Positions 9,372-18,480 of a stretch of DNA of 64,000 nt are shown here, in pieces. A program made the translations under genes and the position numbers. How positions within the stretch are numbered: the first letter of the stretch is position 1; every line of letters begins with the position of its first letter. The notes below the pieces were generated by a model. That model was not told the DNA's origin. It was given only the letters and a program-made list of their open reading frames with translations, and did not search any database. Source of the DNA: Bacillota bacterium (GTDB lineage: Bacteria; Bacillota; Sulfobacillia; Sulfobacillales; Sulfobacillaceae); contig JAKACZ010000010.1 of assembly GCA_021820965.1 (NCBI GenBank), forward strand, positions 32,981 through 96,980, in the 5' to 3' direction.

Positions 9372-9619
9372 CTGCCGTCAGCTACGACCATGGTAATCAG
9401 CCGGGAGTCCATCAATCCCCGTCCGCGCACGACTAACAGTTGCGCGATATTGGCGCCCAAACCTGTGCGTTCAAGGATCGCAGAGACCGCCTTCCCGTAG
9501 TAAAAAAGAAGGGGAACGTATCGATAATCGGAAAACGTAAACAATCTCCTGAATCCGTGATGGACCGCCACCAATTCCGTACAAAACGGCGCGATATCAG
9601 CACTGTAGCAATTTGCCAT
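9368..9619 (-). CDS. Unrecognised short ORF, possibly a 3' gene remnant
   Basis: An 83-residue reading frame that ends within the last bases of the FolC-like gene. It looks protein-like (ILERTGLGANIAQLLVV near the C-terminus) but has no clear ribosome binding site. Its 5' side is occupied by a small hairpin (TCACCC/GGGTGA, 9623-9637) and then the IS1380-type element. One reading is the C-terminal stub of a gene cut by that insertion. No family was recognised. Confidence 0.3.
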   Translation of the reverse strand: MANCYSADIAPFCTELVAVHHGFRRLFTFSDYRYVPLLFYYGKAVSAILERTGLGANIAQLLVVRGRGLMDSRLITMVVADGS

Positions 9620-9647
9620 GGTTCACCCAACGGGTGAGGTCGCGAAG

Positions 9648-11276
9648 CCCCTAAGTTGGCAGAAAAAAAGCTGGACGTAACGGTCGTGATGTGCCATCAT
9701 TCGATTAAGTCCACGCCGTAAAGACTTCCAATCGGCTGAACGAGATCTTTTGGAGATGAGGTGCTCGCGAAATGGTTAGATTGCCGTTCCGTTTCCGTTA
9801 CGAACCCGGCAACGATATCCTCACCGGCCAGGCTGGGCTTGGTGTCGTCGGCCAAATATTGTCCCGCTTGCCGTTCGGCAAGCGCGTCCAAACCTCTAAA
9901 GTACCGGGTGCGGAGCACCCGGATATTTCGCATCGCGACGTCGTGGTCGCCTATCTCGGCCTCCTCGCTCAGGGCAAGAACGATTTCGATCACATTGAGG
10001 CCTTTCGAAAGGATCGGTTTTTCAAGACGGCCCTCGATCTGGAACAGGTGCCATCCAGCCCTACCCTGCGGCAACGCCTCGACCAAGCGGCCGCCAACGA
10101 ATCCACGGTCCGATGGGGCCAAGCCCTGAACGACAGCTCCGACGAACTCTTGCAACGCTATGCCCACTTGGAGCCTATCCAGATCGGCCAGCGTCAATAT
10201 ATCCCGTTAGATATGGATGTCTCTCCTATGGACAACAGCAAGACCAAAAAAGAAGGTGTGTCCCGAACGTACAAAGGCTGTGATGGATTTGCACCGAATT
10301 TTGCTTATCTGGGGCACGAGGGCTACGCCCTTGCCGTAGAATTTCGCGAAGGCAAACAACATTGCCAAAAGGGCACCCCGGCATTCCTTGCGGAATGCCT
10401 CAAACGGGCACAGCGGATCCTTCCGAAAAACCCAGAAAATCTAGAAATCCCGGAAACCGAAATGGCCGCGACCCTCTTGGTGCGACTCGATTCGGGGAAC
10501 GACAGCGCGGATAATATCGATACGTGCCATGCCGCTAAGGCGGATTTTCTTATCAAGCGGAATCTTCGGCGCGAACGCCTGGAAGATTGGCTGGCCTTGG
10601 CCAAAACGGAAGGCACCGCGGAATCTTTGCGAAAAGGGAAGACCCTCTATCGGGGCACCACGATGCGGGCACCGAAAGCAGGTCATGCTCTGGAACGAAT
10701 TGTGTATGAAGTCGTGGAACGCACCAGCACCGCCGACGGCCAACTACTGTTACTGCCGCAGATTGACGTGGCCACGTATTGGACCTCACTTCCTGATGAA
10801 CCGGCGAAAGTGTTGCCGTGGTACCCCGATCACGGCACCATGGAGCAATATCACAGCGAATACAAAACCGATCTGGATCTGGAACGGCTCCCGTCGGGCA
10901 AGTTCGCGACCAATCGCCTGATCTTACAGATGGCTTTGTTGGTCTTCAATGTGCTGCGGGTGATAGGCCAAGCGACGCTCGCCGATGCGAGCGTGCCCTT
11001 GCGAACGAAAGTCCAACGGCGCCGGCTCCGCACGATCATTCAAAATCTGGTGCTATGTGCAGCAAAACTCGTCCGCCATGGGCGGACGGTACGGGTTCGC
11101 TATGCGCGCACCAACCCGTGGGGGGATGTGATTGGGCATCTGTACACAGCCTTTGCTGACACCTGAGCGGGCCTCAGGGAAGCTCACGATTTTCGGGTAG
11201 ATATCGTGGTAGGATTTTTCACCGCTCCTGGCGAGCGGAACTTGCGTCTGCCCTTTTTCGCGCGTCCCTCAAGGAG
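9648..11276 (+). mobile_element. IS1380-type insertion sequence (ends tentative)
   Basis: One transposase gene flanked by non-coding ends. A weak inverted similarity exists between CCCCTAAGTTGGCAG...AAAAAAAGCTGGACG starting at 9648 and the reverse complement of the stretch ending at 11276 (CTCCTTGAGGGACG...GAAAAAGGGCAGACG). No matching target duplication was found, so both boundaries are provisional. Confidence 0.45.
9772..11166 (+). CDS. IS1380-family transposase
   Basis: A 464-residue DDE transposase that appears full length. The N-terminal region GLGVVGQILSRL...HRDVVVAYLGLLAQGKNDF is typical of IS1380. It continues with LDMDVSPMDNSKTKKEGVSRTYKG, which carries the first catalytic aspartate, and the C-terminal YPDHGTMEQYHSEYKTDLDLERLPSGKF block, which carries the catalytic glutamate region. 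GGAGATGAGG lies about ten bases before the ATG. No frameshift is evident, so the element may be active. Confidence 0.85.
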   Translation: MVRLPFRFRYEPGNDILTGQAGLGVVGQILSRLPFGKRVQTSKVPGAEHPDISHRDVVVAYLGLLAQGKNDFDHIEAFRKDRFFKTALDLEQVPSSPTLRQRLDQAAANESTVRWGQALNDSSDELLQRYAHLEPIQIGQRQYIPLDMDVSPMDNSKTKKEGVSRTYKGCDGFAPNFAYLGHEGYALAVEFREGKQHCQKGTPAFLAECLKRAQRILPKNPENLEIPETEMAATLLVRLDSGNDSADNIDTCHAAKADFLIKRNLRRERLEDWLALAKTEGTAESLRKGKTLYRGTTMRAPKAGHALERIVYEVVERTSTADGQLLLLPQIDVATYWTSLPDEPAKVLPWYPDHGTMEQYHSEYKTDLDLERLPSGKFATNRLILQMALLVFNVLRVIGQATLADASVPLRTKVQRRRLRTIIQNLVLCAAKLVRHGRTVRVRYARTNPWGDVIGHLYTAFADT

Positions 11277-11450
11277 CCACGCTGATGCCTTTGGCTTGTT
11301 CTACGATCGACAGGTTTCATGCGAGTTAGTAGATAACACATATTACCATGTCGGTAATCGTATACCATAAATGTAAAATGCACCCATTCCCTGTCACGGA
11401 TTCAGGAATCAGTCAACAATGGATAAGCGGCGAAGAAACCACGGGAACCT

Positions 11451-11969
11451 CTATTCAGAGGCACCGTCGCTAACTCGATCCCAAAAAGCCTGTACCGCTA
11501 GATTGTAGATAACTGGCTGTTGCATTTGTGCAATATGTCCAGATCCAGGAATGAGCCCCGCCTCAATCCGATGATTCAAACTGGCCATCTCACATGCTGC
11601 CTCTCGCTCATGCCTTTCCCCTGCTCCATTTAGAACCAGAGTTGGAACACTGATGCCCCGTATTTGCTCTCGGGTTACGGTCGGGTAGTTAAACGTCATG
11701 TCATCAAGGACTGCCTTCAACGTCTTATACCACTTTGCACCGTGCAGGGATTCAAATTCCGCCGCGATTTCTGGGTTATTCTCTCGAACATTCAAAAACA
11801 TGTTGTGCTGTTGCGCCAAGATGTCTTTCATTTCCGGGGGGATGGCCGGCACATAGCCCGTAAGCACAATGCTATCGCAGAGCTCGGGATGCTCAATTGC
11901 AAGGTGGATTGCCACGGGCGCTCCAAGCGACAGCCCGACAATATGTCCGTTTCCCGGGATGTCAAACAT
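11451..11969 (-). pseudogene. 5'-truncated alpha/beta hydrolase
   Basis: The reading frame begins at the nucleophile elbow GLSLGAPVA and runs to a normal C-terminus with the catalytic histidine in PGSGHIAQMQQP. The first 80 or so residues (lid strand, oxyanion HG motif) are missing, and the sequence upstream of 11970 is the promoter of the divergent acyl-CoA dehydrogenase operon. Base composition is lower in GC than its neighbours, suggesting an imported and truncated fragment. A functional product is unlikely. Confidence 0.75.
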
Positions 11970-12003
11970 TCGTTAATGTTGAAAAACGGAAAGATACGGA
12001 CTT

Positions 12004-12033
12004 GTGACACAAGGGCGACCGTGGTGGTATAGT
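12004..12033 (+). promoter_or_regulatory. Promoter of the acyl-CoA dehydrogenase operon
   Basis: An extended -10 element TGGTATAGT occupies 12025-12033. A GTGACA -35-like hexamer sits at 12004-12009 with an 18-bp spacer. The start codon is 43 bp downstream of the -10. Confidence 0.5.
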
Positions 12034-12075
12034 GAATCCAGCTTTTATTGCGCTTTTCCGCTGAGGAGGCAGGCT

Positions 12076-13275
12076 ATGGCTAAGACACCCCTCGACGAAC
12101 GTCTCCGTGAGTTCATGGACCGCTACATCTATCCGAACGAGAAGCCCTTCGAGGACTCGCTGCGGCACAATCGCTGGAAGGTTCCCGAACTAATGGAAGA
12201 ACTCAAAGACAAGGCACGCGCGGAGGGATTATGGAATCTTTTTTTGCCCGACAGCAACTTCGGGGCGGGATTGACCAATCGCCAATATGCACCCTTGTGC
12301 GCCATTATGGGGCACTCACTAATTGCTCCCGAGGTATTTAATTGCAACGCCCCCGATACCGGAAACATGGAGGTACTGGTGCGCTACGGTAGTCCTGAGC
12401 AGCAGGATACGTGGCTAAAACCGCTGCTTGACGGCAGAATCCGGTCCTGCTTTGCTATGACCGAACCGGATGTGGCGTCATCGGACGCCACCAACATCCG
12501 AACCGATATCCACGCCGACGGTGACTCTTACGTCATCAACGGCCATAAGTGGTGGTCGACCGGGGCCGGGCATCCGAGCTGCCGTATTGCGATAGTGATG
12601 GGCGTCACTAATGCGAGCGCGCCGCGATATGAGCGGCAGTCCATGATTTTGGTTCCTATGGATACGCCCGGTGTTCGGCTGGAGCGGCGGCTCAGCGTTT
12701 TTGGTTATGATGATGCACCCAGTGGTCACGGCGAAATTGTCTTTGACCGTGTTCGGGTGCCCAAGAGTCACATCATTTGGGGCGAAGGCAAGGGTTTCGC
12801 CATTGCACAGGGCCGGCTGGGCCCGGGCCGCATTCACCATGCCATGCGCCTGATCGGATCGGCCGAGCGCGCACTAGACCTGATGGTCGAACGCGTTCTC
12901 AATCGGACAGCGTTTGGCAAGCCTCTGGCCGATCAAGGGGTTATCCGGCAATGGATTGCGCTCTCCCGCATTGAAATCGAGCAGGCCCGCTTGTTAACCT
13001 TGTCGGCCGCGGAGAAGATGGACCAAGCGGGAAACAAGGCTGCGCGGCGTGAGATTGCTATGATTAAGGTGGTGGCGCCGCGAATGGCACTTAGTGTCTT
13101 GGACCGGGCAATTCAAGCGTTCGGCGGGGCCGGGGTGGGACCGGATACTCCGTTGGCGCAGCATTGGGCCAATGCCCGCACGCTTCGTTTGGCAGACGGG
13201 CCCGACGAGGTGCATCTGGACCAGCTGGCACGGGATGAATTGAAGGCGGCTCGACAGCGGATGGAACAGTCCTAG
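12076..13275 (+). CDS. Acyl-CoA dehydrogenase, ACAD10/11-LvaC-like
   Basis: A flavoprotein of the acyl-CoA dehydrogenase fold, 399 residues from the ATG at 12076. That start has GAGGAGG six bases upstream; an in-frame GTG-type extension to 12004 would cover the promoter. Visible blocks are [17 protein letters not shown] (FAD/substrate site), [18 protein letters not shown], and the C-terminal [18 protein letters not shown]. The sequence style and the company of an APH-type kinase point to the ACAD10/11 group. In the levulinate pathway of Pseudomonas putida the equivalent LvaC removes phosphate from 4-phosphoacyl-CoA to give an enoyl-CoA. It is first gene of a four-gene operon. The biochemical role here is inferred from context. 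Confidence 0.85.
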   Translation: MAKTPLDERLREFMDRYIYPNEKPFEDSLRHNRWKVPELMEELKDKARAEGLWNLFLPDSNFGAGLTNRQYAPLCAIMGHSLIAPEVFNCNAPDTGNMEVLVRYGSPEQQDTWLKPLLDGRIRSCFAMTEPDVASSDATNIRTDIHADGDSYVINGHKWWSTGAGHPSCRIAIVMGVTNASAPRYERQSMILVPMDTPGVRLERRLSVFGYDDAPSGHGEIVFDRVRVPKSHIIWGEGKGFAIAQGRLGPGRIHHAMRLIGSAERALDLMVERVLNRTAFGKPLADQGVIRQWIALSRIEIEQARLLTLSAAEKMDQAGNKAARREIAMIKVVAPRMALSVLDRAIQAFGGAGVGPDTPLAQHWANARTLRLADGPDEVHLDQLARDELKAARQRMEQS

Positions 13276-13321
13276 CTAATTTGATGCGGATTGAGGATTC
13301 CATGGGTGTGGAGGATACGGC

Positions 13322-14092
13322 GTGAGAGTTCAAGAATTGTTCGATTTGACTGGGCAGGTGGCCGTAGTTACCGGCGGAGGACGCGGTCTCGGCGAAGCCA
13401 TGGCTCGAGCTTTTGCGGAAGCTGGTGCCCGGGTTGTCATCGCGTCGCGCAAACGCGACATCGTCGAAAAAACGGCAGAGGCCTTTCACCGGGACGGATA
13501 TGATGCGCTGGCTGCCAGCCTTGATGTGACAAAGCCCGAGGATATTGAGGCATTGGTGGAGCTGACCATGGAACAGTACGGCCGTATTGATGTCTTGGTT
13601 AACAACAGCGGCACTAGCTGGGGCGCTCCCGCGCTGGAAATGCCGTTGGACGCCTGGCAAAAGGTACTTGAGGTGAATGTGACCGGCACGTTTCTTATGA
13701 GTCAGCGGGTGGCACGGATAATGAAAAATCAAGGCGGGGGCCGCATCATTAACATTGCCTCGGTGGCTGGTTTGGGCGGCATCGACTCGCGGGCATTGGA
13801 TGCGGTTGGTTACAGCACCAGCAAGGGGGCAGTGATCGCCATGACTCGCGACTTGGCGCATAAATGGGCGCCCTATCACATACGGGTCAATGCTATAGCT
13901 CCAGGCTGGTTTCCTACGAAAATGTCGCAGCCGGTACTGGAGCAGAGCGGGGAGCTCTTGACACAGGCCATTCCGCTAGGACGTTTCGGCACAATGGACG
14001 ATATTAAAGGCGTGGCGCTGCTTTTGGGCACTCGCGCTTCGGATTACATGACGGGCGCGGTACTGGTGGTAGATGGCGGCGTTGTGTCTTAG
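13322..14092 (+). CDS. Short-chain dehydrogenase/reductase (LvaD-like position)
   Basis: Classical SDR of 256 residues, NAD(P)-dependent. It shows the nucleotide-binding TGGGRGLG (residues 17-24), NNSG, a catalytic serine in NIASVAG, and the YSTSK Tyr/Lys pair near residues 163-167. The GTG start is supported by GGAGG seven bases upstream. In an Lva-type pathway this enzyme would reduce a 4-keto-acyl-CoA to the 4-hydroxy form. The gene lies 46 bp after the acyl-CoA dehydrogenase and 53 bp before the ligase. Oxidoreductase class is certain; the substrate is inference from operon membership. Confidence 0.88.
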   Translation: MRVQELFDLTGQVAVVTGGGRGLGEAMARAFAEAGARVVIASRKRDIVEKTAEAFHRDGYDALAASLDVTKPEDIEALVELTMEQYGRIDVLVNNSGTSWGAPALEMPLDAWQKVLEVNVTGTFLMSQRVARIMKNQGGGRIINIASVAGLGGIDSRALDAVGYSTSKGAVIAMTRDLAHKWAPYHIRVNAIAPGWFPTKMSQPVLEQSGELLTQAIPLGRFGTMDDIKGVALLLGTRASDYMTGAVLVVDGGVVS

Positions 14093-14145
14093 AAAAGGCT
14101 TGGCGGTGATGGCGGTCCGCTTTGTCGAAATGGAGGAAAGGTACT

Positions 14146-15756
14146 ATGCCGCTTGAGGAATTGGGCCGGCGGCTTTTTCCGGCTAGTGTTCCTACGGAAG
14201 TTGAAATCCCGGATTGGCGTGTTTTTGACTTGCTTCAACACAGCATGGAGACATATCCCGATCATGATGCCCTCATTTTTTATCAAGCTCGCTGGACATA
14301 TCAAAAGTTGTGGCAGGATGCCAATCGATTCGCGCGGGCGCTTCAAGATCGCGGCATCCAGCCGGGCGATCGCATCGCCGTCATGCTGCCAAATTGCCCG
14401 CATTACGTGATTGCTTACTATGGCATCCTGCTGACTGGGGCGATTGTGACCCAAGTTAACCCCTTGTTGGTGGAGCGCGAGCTGGCAGAGCTCTTATCCG
14501 ACTCGGGCAGCCGGACCATTGTAGTGTGGGATGCGCTATTGCCCCGGGTGGAGGCCGTCCGTGCAGAAACCCCGCTTGAACGCGTGATTGGCGTAAGCTT
14601 TCAAGGCCAGACGGCCAGCTCGGATGTTGAGGATTTTGCTGAACTGATGGCATCGGCCTCACGAATCGTCCCAGAACCGGTGCACGTCATGGCAGATGAC
14701 GTGGCGGTCCTGCAATATACCGGCGGAACAACCGGGCGATCCAAGGGTGCCATGCTGACCCATCGCAATCTGGTGGCCAATGTTCTGCAGTCGAGTATCT
14801 TCAACCAACTCTATCGCGGCGAAGAGCGATCGCTGGCCGTTATACCGCTGTTTCATGTCTACGGAATGACCGTCGTAATGAACCTCGGGATCCATATTGG
14901 GGCAACCATTGTGCTGCTGCCCCGTTTTGAACTCACCGAGGTGTTGGATGCTATTAGGCAGCACCACATTACCTTATGGCCGGGAGTGCCTACGATGTAC
15001 GTGGCGCTTTTGCAGGTGCCGGGTCTGGATCGCGGTTCCGTTTCGAGCATCCGTATATGCAACAGCGGCAGCGCGCCCATGCCGGTTGAACTGATTCAGC
15101 AATTCGAGGAGGAGACAGGTGCTGCCGTCCTGGAAGGCTATGGACTGACCGAAGCCTCCCCGGTAACGCACGGACATGCGCCCTGGATGGATCGAAAGCC
15201 CGGTACCGTCGGGATTGCCATTCCGTCAACGGGGTTTCGCATCGTGGACCCGCACACCCTTAACGACCTGGGCCCAGGGGAGTTAGGCGAGTTGTGGATT
15301 CGTGGCCCTCAGGTAATGAAGGGCTATTGGAACCAGCCGGAAGAAACCCAGGCGACGCTGGTGGACGGTGTGTGGCTGCGTACCGGCGATTTGGCCTCTT
15401 GTGACGACGATGGGTATCTTACCATCATGGACCGACTGAAGGACCTCATTATCGCTAGCGGATACAACGTCTACCCACGCGAAATTGAGGAAGTATTGTA
15501 CCAGCATCCCGGCGTGCTGGAAGCCGTCGTAGTTGGCGCGCCGGATCCGTACCGCGGAGAAACGGTAAGGGCGATAGTGGTGCCAAAACCCGGATCGGAT
15601 CTTAACGAAAGCGCTCTGAAGGAATACTTGGTCGCCAACTTGGCGGCATACAAGCGTCCCACTATCATTGAATTCCGTGCCGAACTTCCTAAAAGCGCGG
15701 TCGGCAAAATCCTGCGCCGAGTTGTGCGCGAAGAGTCGGTTCGGTTCGACTCTTGA
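14146..15756 (+). CDS. Long/medium-chain acyl-CoA ligase (AMP-forming), LvaE-like position
   Basis: ANL-superfamily adenylating enzyme that activates a carboxylic acid to its CoA thioester. The 536-residue protein has the P-loop YTGGTTGRSKGAML (about 191-204), the YGLTEASP adenylate motif, TGDLAS, the hinge DRLKDLIIASGYNVYPREIE, and the C-terminal catalytic lysine in LPKSAVGKILRR. ATG 14146 is preceded by GGAGGAAAGG; the in-frame TTG at 14122 lies upstream of that site and is not favoured. It is third in the operon, 53 bp after the SDR. The acid substrate is unknown, but pairing with the kinase and ACAD suggests a 4-keto or 4-hydroxy acid. Confidence 0.9.
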   Translation: MPLEELGRRLFPASVPTEVEIPDWRVFDLLQHSMETYPDHDALIFYQARWTYQKLWQDANRFARALQDRGIQPGDRIAVMLPNCPHYVIAYYGILLTGAIVTQVNPLLVERELAELLSDSGSRTIVVWDALLPRVEAVRAETPLERVIGVSFQGQTASSDVEDFAELMASASRIVPEPVHVMADDVAVLQYTGGTTGRSKGAMLTHRNLVANVLQSSIFNQLYRGEERSLAVIPLFHVYGMTVVMNLGIHIGATIVLLPRFELTEVLDAIRQHHITLWPGVPTMYVALLQVPGLDRGSVSSIRICNSGSAPMPVELIQQFEEETGAAVLEGYGLTEASPVTHGHAPWMDRKPGTVGIAIPSTGFRIVDPHTLNDLGPGELGELWIRGPQVMKGYWNQPEETQATLVDGVWLRTGDLASCDDDGYLTIMDRLKDLIIASGYNVYPREIEEVLYQHPGVLEAVVVGAPDPYRGETVRAIVVPKPGSDLNESALKEYLVANLAAYKRPTIIEFRAELPKSAVGKILRRVVREESVRFDS

Positions 15757-15769
15757 GAGCGGTGTAAGA

Positions 15770-16825
15770 ATGGCTGAGCTTATTTCTGTGCGTCGGGGCG
15801 AAGAATTAGACATGAGGGCGCTCGTACCATATCTGAATACGGTATTTCCCGATGATGGTGGCCCCTGGACGGTAAGACAGTATGCTGCCGGGCATTCCAA
15901 CCTAACTTATCTCCTGAGTTCGCCCCAACGCTCGGTTGTGCTGCGACGGCCGCCCATGGGACCGGTCCCTCCGCGGGCCCATGACATGTTGCGCGAGTCG
16001 CGGTTTTTAACGGCGCTTCATCCTCTGTATCCGTGGGCACCTAATGTGTTTGCCGTGTCTGATGAGACCGGCCCGTTGGGGGTACCGTTCTTTTTGATGG
16101 AGCAGCGCACCGGATCTTTAATAGACCGAGCCTGGGCAAAACGGCGCGGACTTGCGCCGGGTGATGGGCAGCGCATCTCTGAAGTGATGGTGAGTCGTTT
16201 GGCAGCACTTCACCAAGTGGATTGGGAACAGTCTCCGTTGGTAGAGATGGTTAAACCGCACGGGTTTCTTAAGCGGCAGGTGACGGGATGGGTGGGTCGC
16301 TATGAACGGGCTAAAACCCAGGAAATTCTGGGCGTGGACCAACTATGTCGCTGGCTGGTTGACCACATCCCGCCGGAATCCGGGGCAACCGTGATCCACT
16401 ACGACTATAAGCTGAATAATGTCTTGTTCCGCGATGATTTGACCGATTTGTCCGGCGTGTTTGACTGGGAAATGGCAACCGTAGGCGATCCGCTGGCAGA
16501 CTTGGCGGTGGCCGTTAGTTATTGGACCGAGTCCGATGATCCGGAGGTATTCAAGCAGGCGTTTGGCGAATTGCCGATCACGGTCGAACGGGGGTTTTAC
16601 AGTCGTGACCAATGGATCCAGGCGTATGCACAAAAAACGGGGCGGGACATCAACAACTTCGGGTACTATTTAACCTTTGCCTACTTCAAATTGGCCGTGA
16701 TTATCGCGCAAATCTATTACCGTTATTATAAGGGGCAGACCCGTGATCCGCGTTTTCACGGCTTTGGCAAGGTCACCCGACAGCTATTGGAGGTTGCCAT
16801 GGAGGTCAAGGCCAATGGGTCTTAG
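15770..16825 (+). CDS. APH-family kinase, ACAD10-N/LvaA-like
   Basis: Aminoglycoside-phosphotransferase fold kinase of 351 residues. It has the nucleotide loop AAGHSNLTYLL, the Brenner-type catalytic motif VIHYDYKLNN near residue 210, and the metal-binding FDWEMATVGDPLADL near 231. The group is the one fused to acyl-CoA dehydrogenase in eukaryotic ACAD10/11. It corresponds to LvaA, which phosphorylates the 4-hydroxyl of an acyl-CoA; antibiotic resistance is unlikely. The ATG lies 13 bp after the ligase stop; an in-frame extension back to 15668 lies inside the ligase gene and is rejected. A separate small LvaB-like partner was not seen. Confidence 0.88.
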   Translation: MAELISVRRGEELDMRALVPYLNTVFPDDGGPWTVRQYAAGHSNLTYLLSSPQRSVVLRRPPMGPVPPRAHDMLRESRFLTALHPLYPWAPNVFAVSDETGPLGVPFFLMEQRTGSLIDRAWAKRRGLAPGDGQRISEVMVSRLAALHQVDWEQSPLVEMVKPHGFLKRQVTGWVGRYERAKTQEILGVDQLCRWLVDHIPPESGATVIHYDYKLNNVLFRDDLTDLSGVFDWEMATVGDPLADLAVAVSYWTESDDPEVFKQAFGELPITVERGFYSRDQWIQAYAQKTGRDINNFGYYLTFAYFKLAVIIAQIYYRYYKGQTRDPRFHGFGKVTRQLLEVAMEVKANGS

Positions 16826-17411
16826 CAACCTGCCTTAGGGTCTCAGCGATTGCATGGTGGGTTACCCAGTTCTGCGGTGGGTTGCGCTTCACCTGCCCGC
16901 GCCGACCGGAAGAAGGCGGAGGAACCGGATGGTAGCTATATAGATACTGTTGTTCAAGGCATAGAAGTGCCTGAATCAACGATTGTCTCCTCAAACCCAC
17001 TCTATCATAGAAAGAGACACGGCGCGTTCCTCCTCGTCTAAAAGAGCCGAGGCTTTCGGTTGCGCCAATTTCGGTGAAAGATAGTGATTAAGGAACTGCA
17101 TACCCCATCCGGCGGATGGCATCAGGGTCCGGTTATGTGTATACGGGATTGCGAAACCTAACGGACGCTAGCGAGTTTCTACTTATGGTTTCCGTTGACC
17201 ATATTTTAGTCATTTGAGTTGCCGCCACCTATTGGTGAAATTCCCGAATCCCGCGTGAGACGGTCGTTTGGGGCATTCATCAAATCTTCACTGTACCGCC
17301 CGATGCCGCCAACACCGACCCTAAGTTGTCTAATACGGGCGAAATGCTCAAAACCGTGATTCTACCGGGGTTCCAGACGTTTTGCACTCACCAACTCGGA
17401 AACTCCTGCTA
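16826..17411. other. Long intergenic region after the Lva-like operon
   Basis: Nothing codes convincingly here. Two copies of GGTGGGTT lie close together at about 16856 and 16877. The stretch is more A+T-rich than the operon and may be eroded DNA. Confidence 0.4.
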
Positions 17412-17440
17412 GAGGACCCGATATGGAACGGGTCCTCTTT
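17412..17440 (+). terminator. Hairpin terminator
   Basis: A perfect 9-bp stem GAGGACCCG/CGGGTCCTC with an 8-base loop, followed by TTTCT. The T-run suits top-strand termination; it also lies 3' of the small minus-strand gene that ends at 17444. Confidence 0.65.
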
Positions 17441-17443
17441 CTA

Positions 17444-17587
17444 TCAGTGAATAAGTCCCAACAGCCCCACCGCGATGAGGTAAACGGCTACAATCCAGTT
17501 AAGCAGGTGCGGCCGCCAGAGGATCAGAATTCCTGCTAGCAATGCCATGGCGGCGGGGATTCTGAGAAAGTCGGTGGTAACCAGCAC
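17444..17587 (-). CDS. DUF3096-like small membrane protein
   Basis: A 47-residue hydrophobic protein with two predicted membrane spans. IPAAMALLAGILILWRPHLL is followed by NWIVAVYLIAVGLLGLIH, matching the DUF3096 pattern (GILIL-P-LLN-IVA-YLI-GLLGL). The frame is open to an ATG at 17650, but an AGGAGG site eight bases before the GTG at 17587 marks that as the real start and gives the normal family length. Function of the family is unknown; it would sit in the cytoplasmic membrane. Confidence 0.72.
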   Translation of the reverse strand: MLVTTDFLRIPAAMALLAGILILWRPHLLNWIVAVYLIAVGLLGLIH

Positions 17588-17815
17588 AAGAGACACCTCC
17601 TCATGTTGCTGTCGGATCATATTGTCGAGCTCGTTATTAAATTCATACATGGTAAGCGTTCAGAGAAGTTGACCCAAAAGTTGCACGGCGGCGGGCTGAA
17701 AACTGGAAAAAGGCTATGCAAAAACGAACCACCAAAACAGATAGCGAATAAGCTATCCCGCGATGACGGAGCGCCACCAGCCCGCAAGACCTTCAAAAAT
17801 GTGGAAAAGGTTGGG

Positions 17816-18034
17816 CTAAGTGAATGTCCACCTAGGGGATGACTGGCGACGCAGATGATCGGTGGAACACTCCGCCGTGGCGGCGGTTAGCCGCACCGCC
17901 ATCGTCTGGGTAACATACGCGTCGGATACGCTGTAGGCATTGTAGTCGACATGCACGTGGTGGAAAATGGGCCGTTCACTATCCGTTCGATCTGGACGCG
18001 CGTTGGGCTTGGAAGCGCATAATGCCGCGATCAA
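17816..18034 (-). pseudogene. C-terminal remnant of an IS21-type IstA transposase
   Basis: The frame contains VHVDYNAYSVSDAYVTQTMA followed by VRLTAATAE, which resembles the IstA C-terminal beta-barrel (V-D-N-YSVP...VG..V.VR). A shift of frame after that point restores a VFHR...IPR-like ending, so at least one frameshift is present. No IstB or complete IstA is nearby. Assignment rests on pattern resemblance only. Confidence 0.4.
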
Positions 18035-18119
18035 GTCCGTGAAGGGACGGTTTCACCTTGTCATGAAACCGGTCCTACATGTCGTTGACGGCCGTCACCC
18101 CTTCGGCTATCAGTTGGAA

Positions 18120-18416
18120 CTAATGGTAGAGGTCTTTAACGAGGATGCGCGTCTCTTGATTTAATCGCTCTGCGTGTGCTATCAAGTCTTGACGCAGGCG
18201 ATCCAAATAGGCTTTTAATTCGGGGTCCATAAACGTGCGTACGGTTGCCCCGTTTATCTGTTCAGCGAGTTCCAGAAATGCTTCGCTAGACGCGTATGTA
18301 ATAGCCGGTGTTCCAGAGAGCTGGCGTACAATTACATTTGCGCCGCGCTCTACAGCGTTAGCACGAAAGGCCTTTACATCTCCAATGGCTGACTGCATCT
18401 GGATGACAGCCATCAT
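18120..18416 (-). CDS. Unrecognised 98-residue protein downstream of the permease
   Basis: A soluble, mostly helical product with a charged C-terminal half (DPELKAYLDRLRQDLIAHAERLNQE). It starts 65 bp after the permease stop on the same strand. AGGAG occurs near 18475, but no start codon follows at normal spacing in this frame, so ATG 18416 is the default. No domain was recognised. It may be a small co-transcribed gene of the permease unit or a truncated one. Confidence 0.4.
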   Translation of the reverse strand: MMAVIQMQSAIGDVKAFRANAVERGANVIVRQLSGTPAITYASSEAFLELAEQINGATVRTFMDPELKAYLDRLRQDLIAHAERLNQETRILVKDLYH

Positions 18417-18480
18417 GTCAACGGTCTGCTTTACAGTCAGATACGTGATGACGCACAGGCGGTATGCCTGTGGTCTCCTG

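Noticed and set aside
13091..13879. 262-codon antisense frame across the acyl-CoA dehydrogenase and SDR genes
   Set aside because: Spans two well-defined genes on the other strand and their junction; no start signal or motif.
15668..15769. N-terminal extension of the APH kinase into the ligase gene
   Set aside because: It overlaps conserved ligase C-terminal codons; the ATG at 15770 matches the family start and lies just after the ligase stop.
15770..16825. Aminoglycoside resistance as the role of the APH-fold kinase
   Set aside because: Operon partners and ACAD10-like motifs indicate acyl-CoA metabolism.
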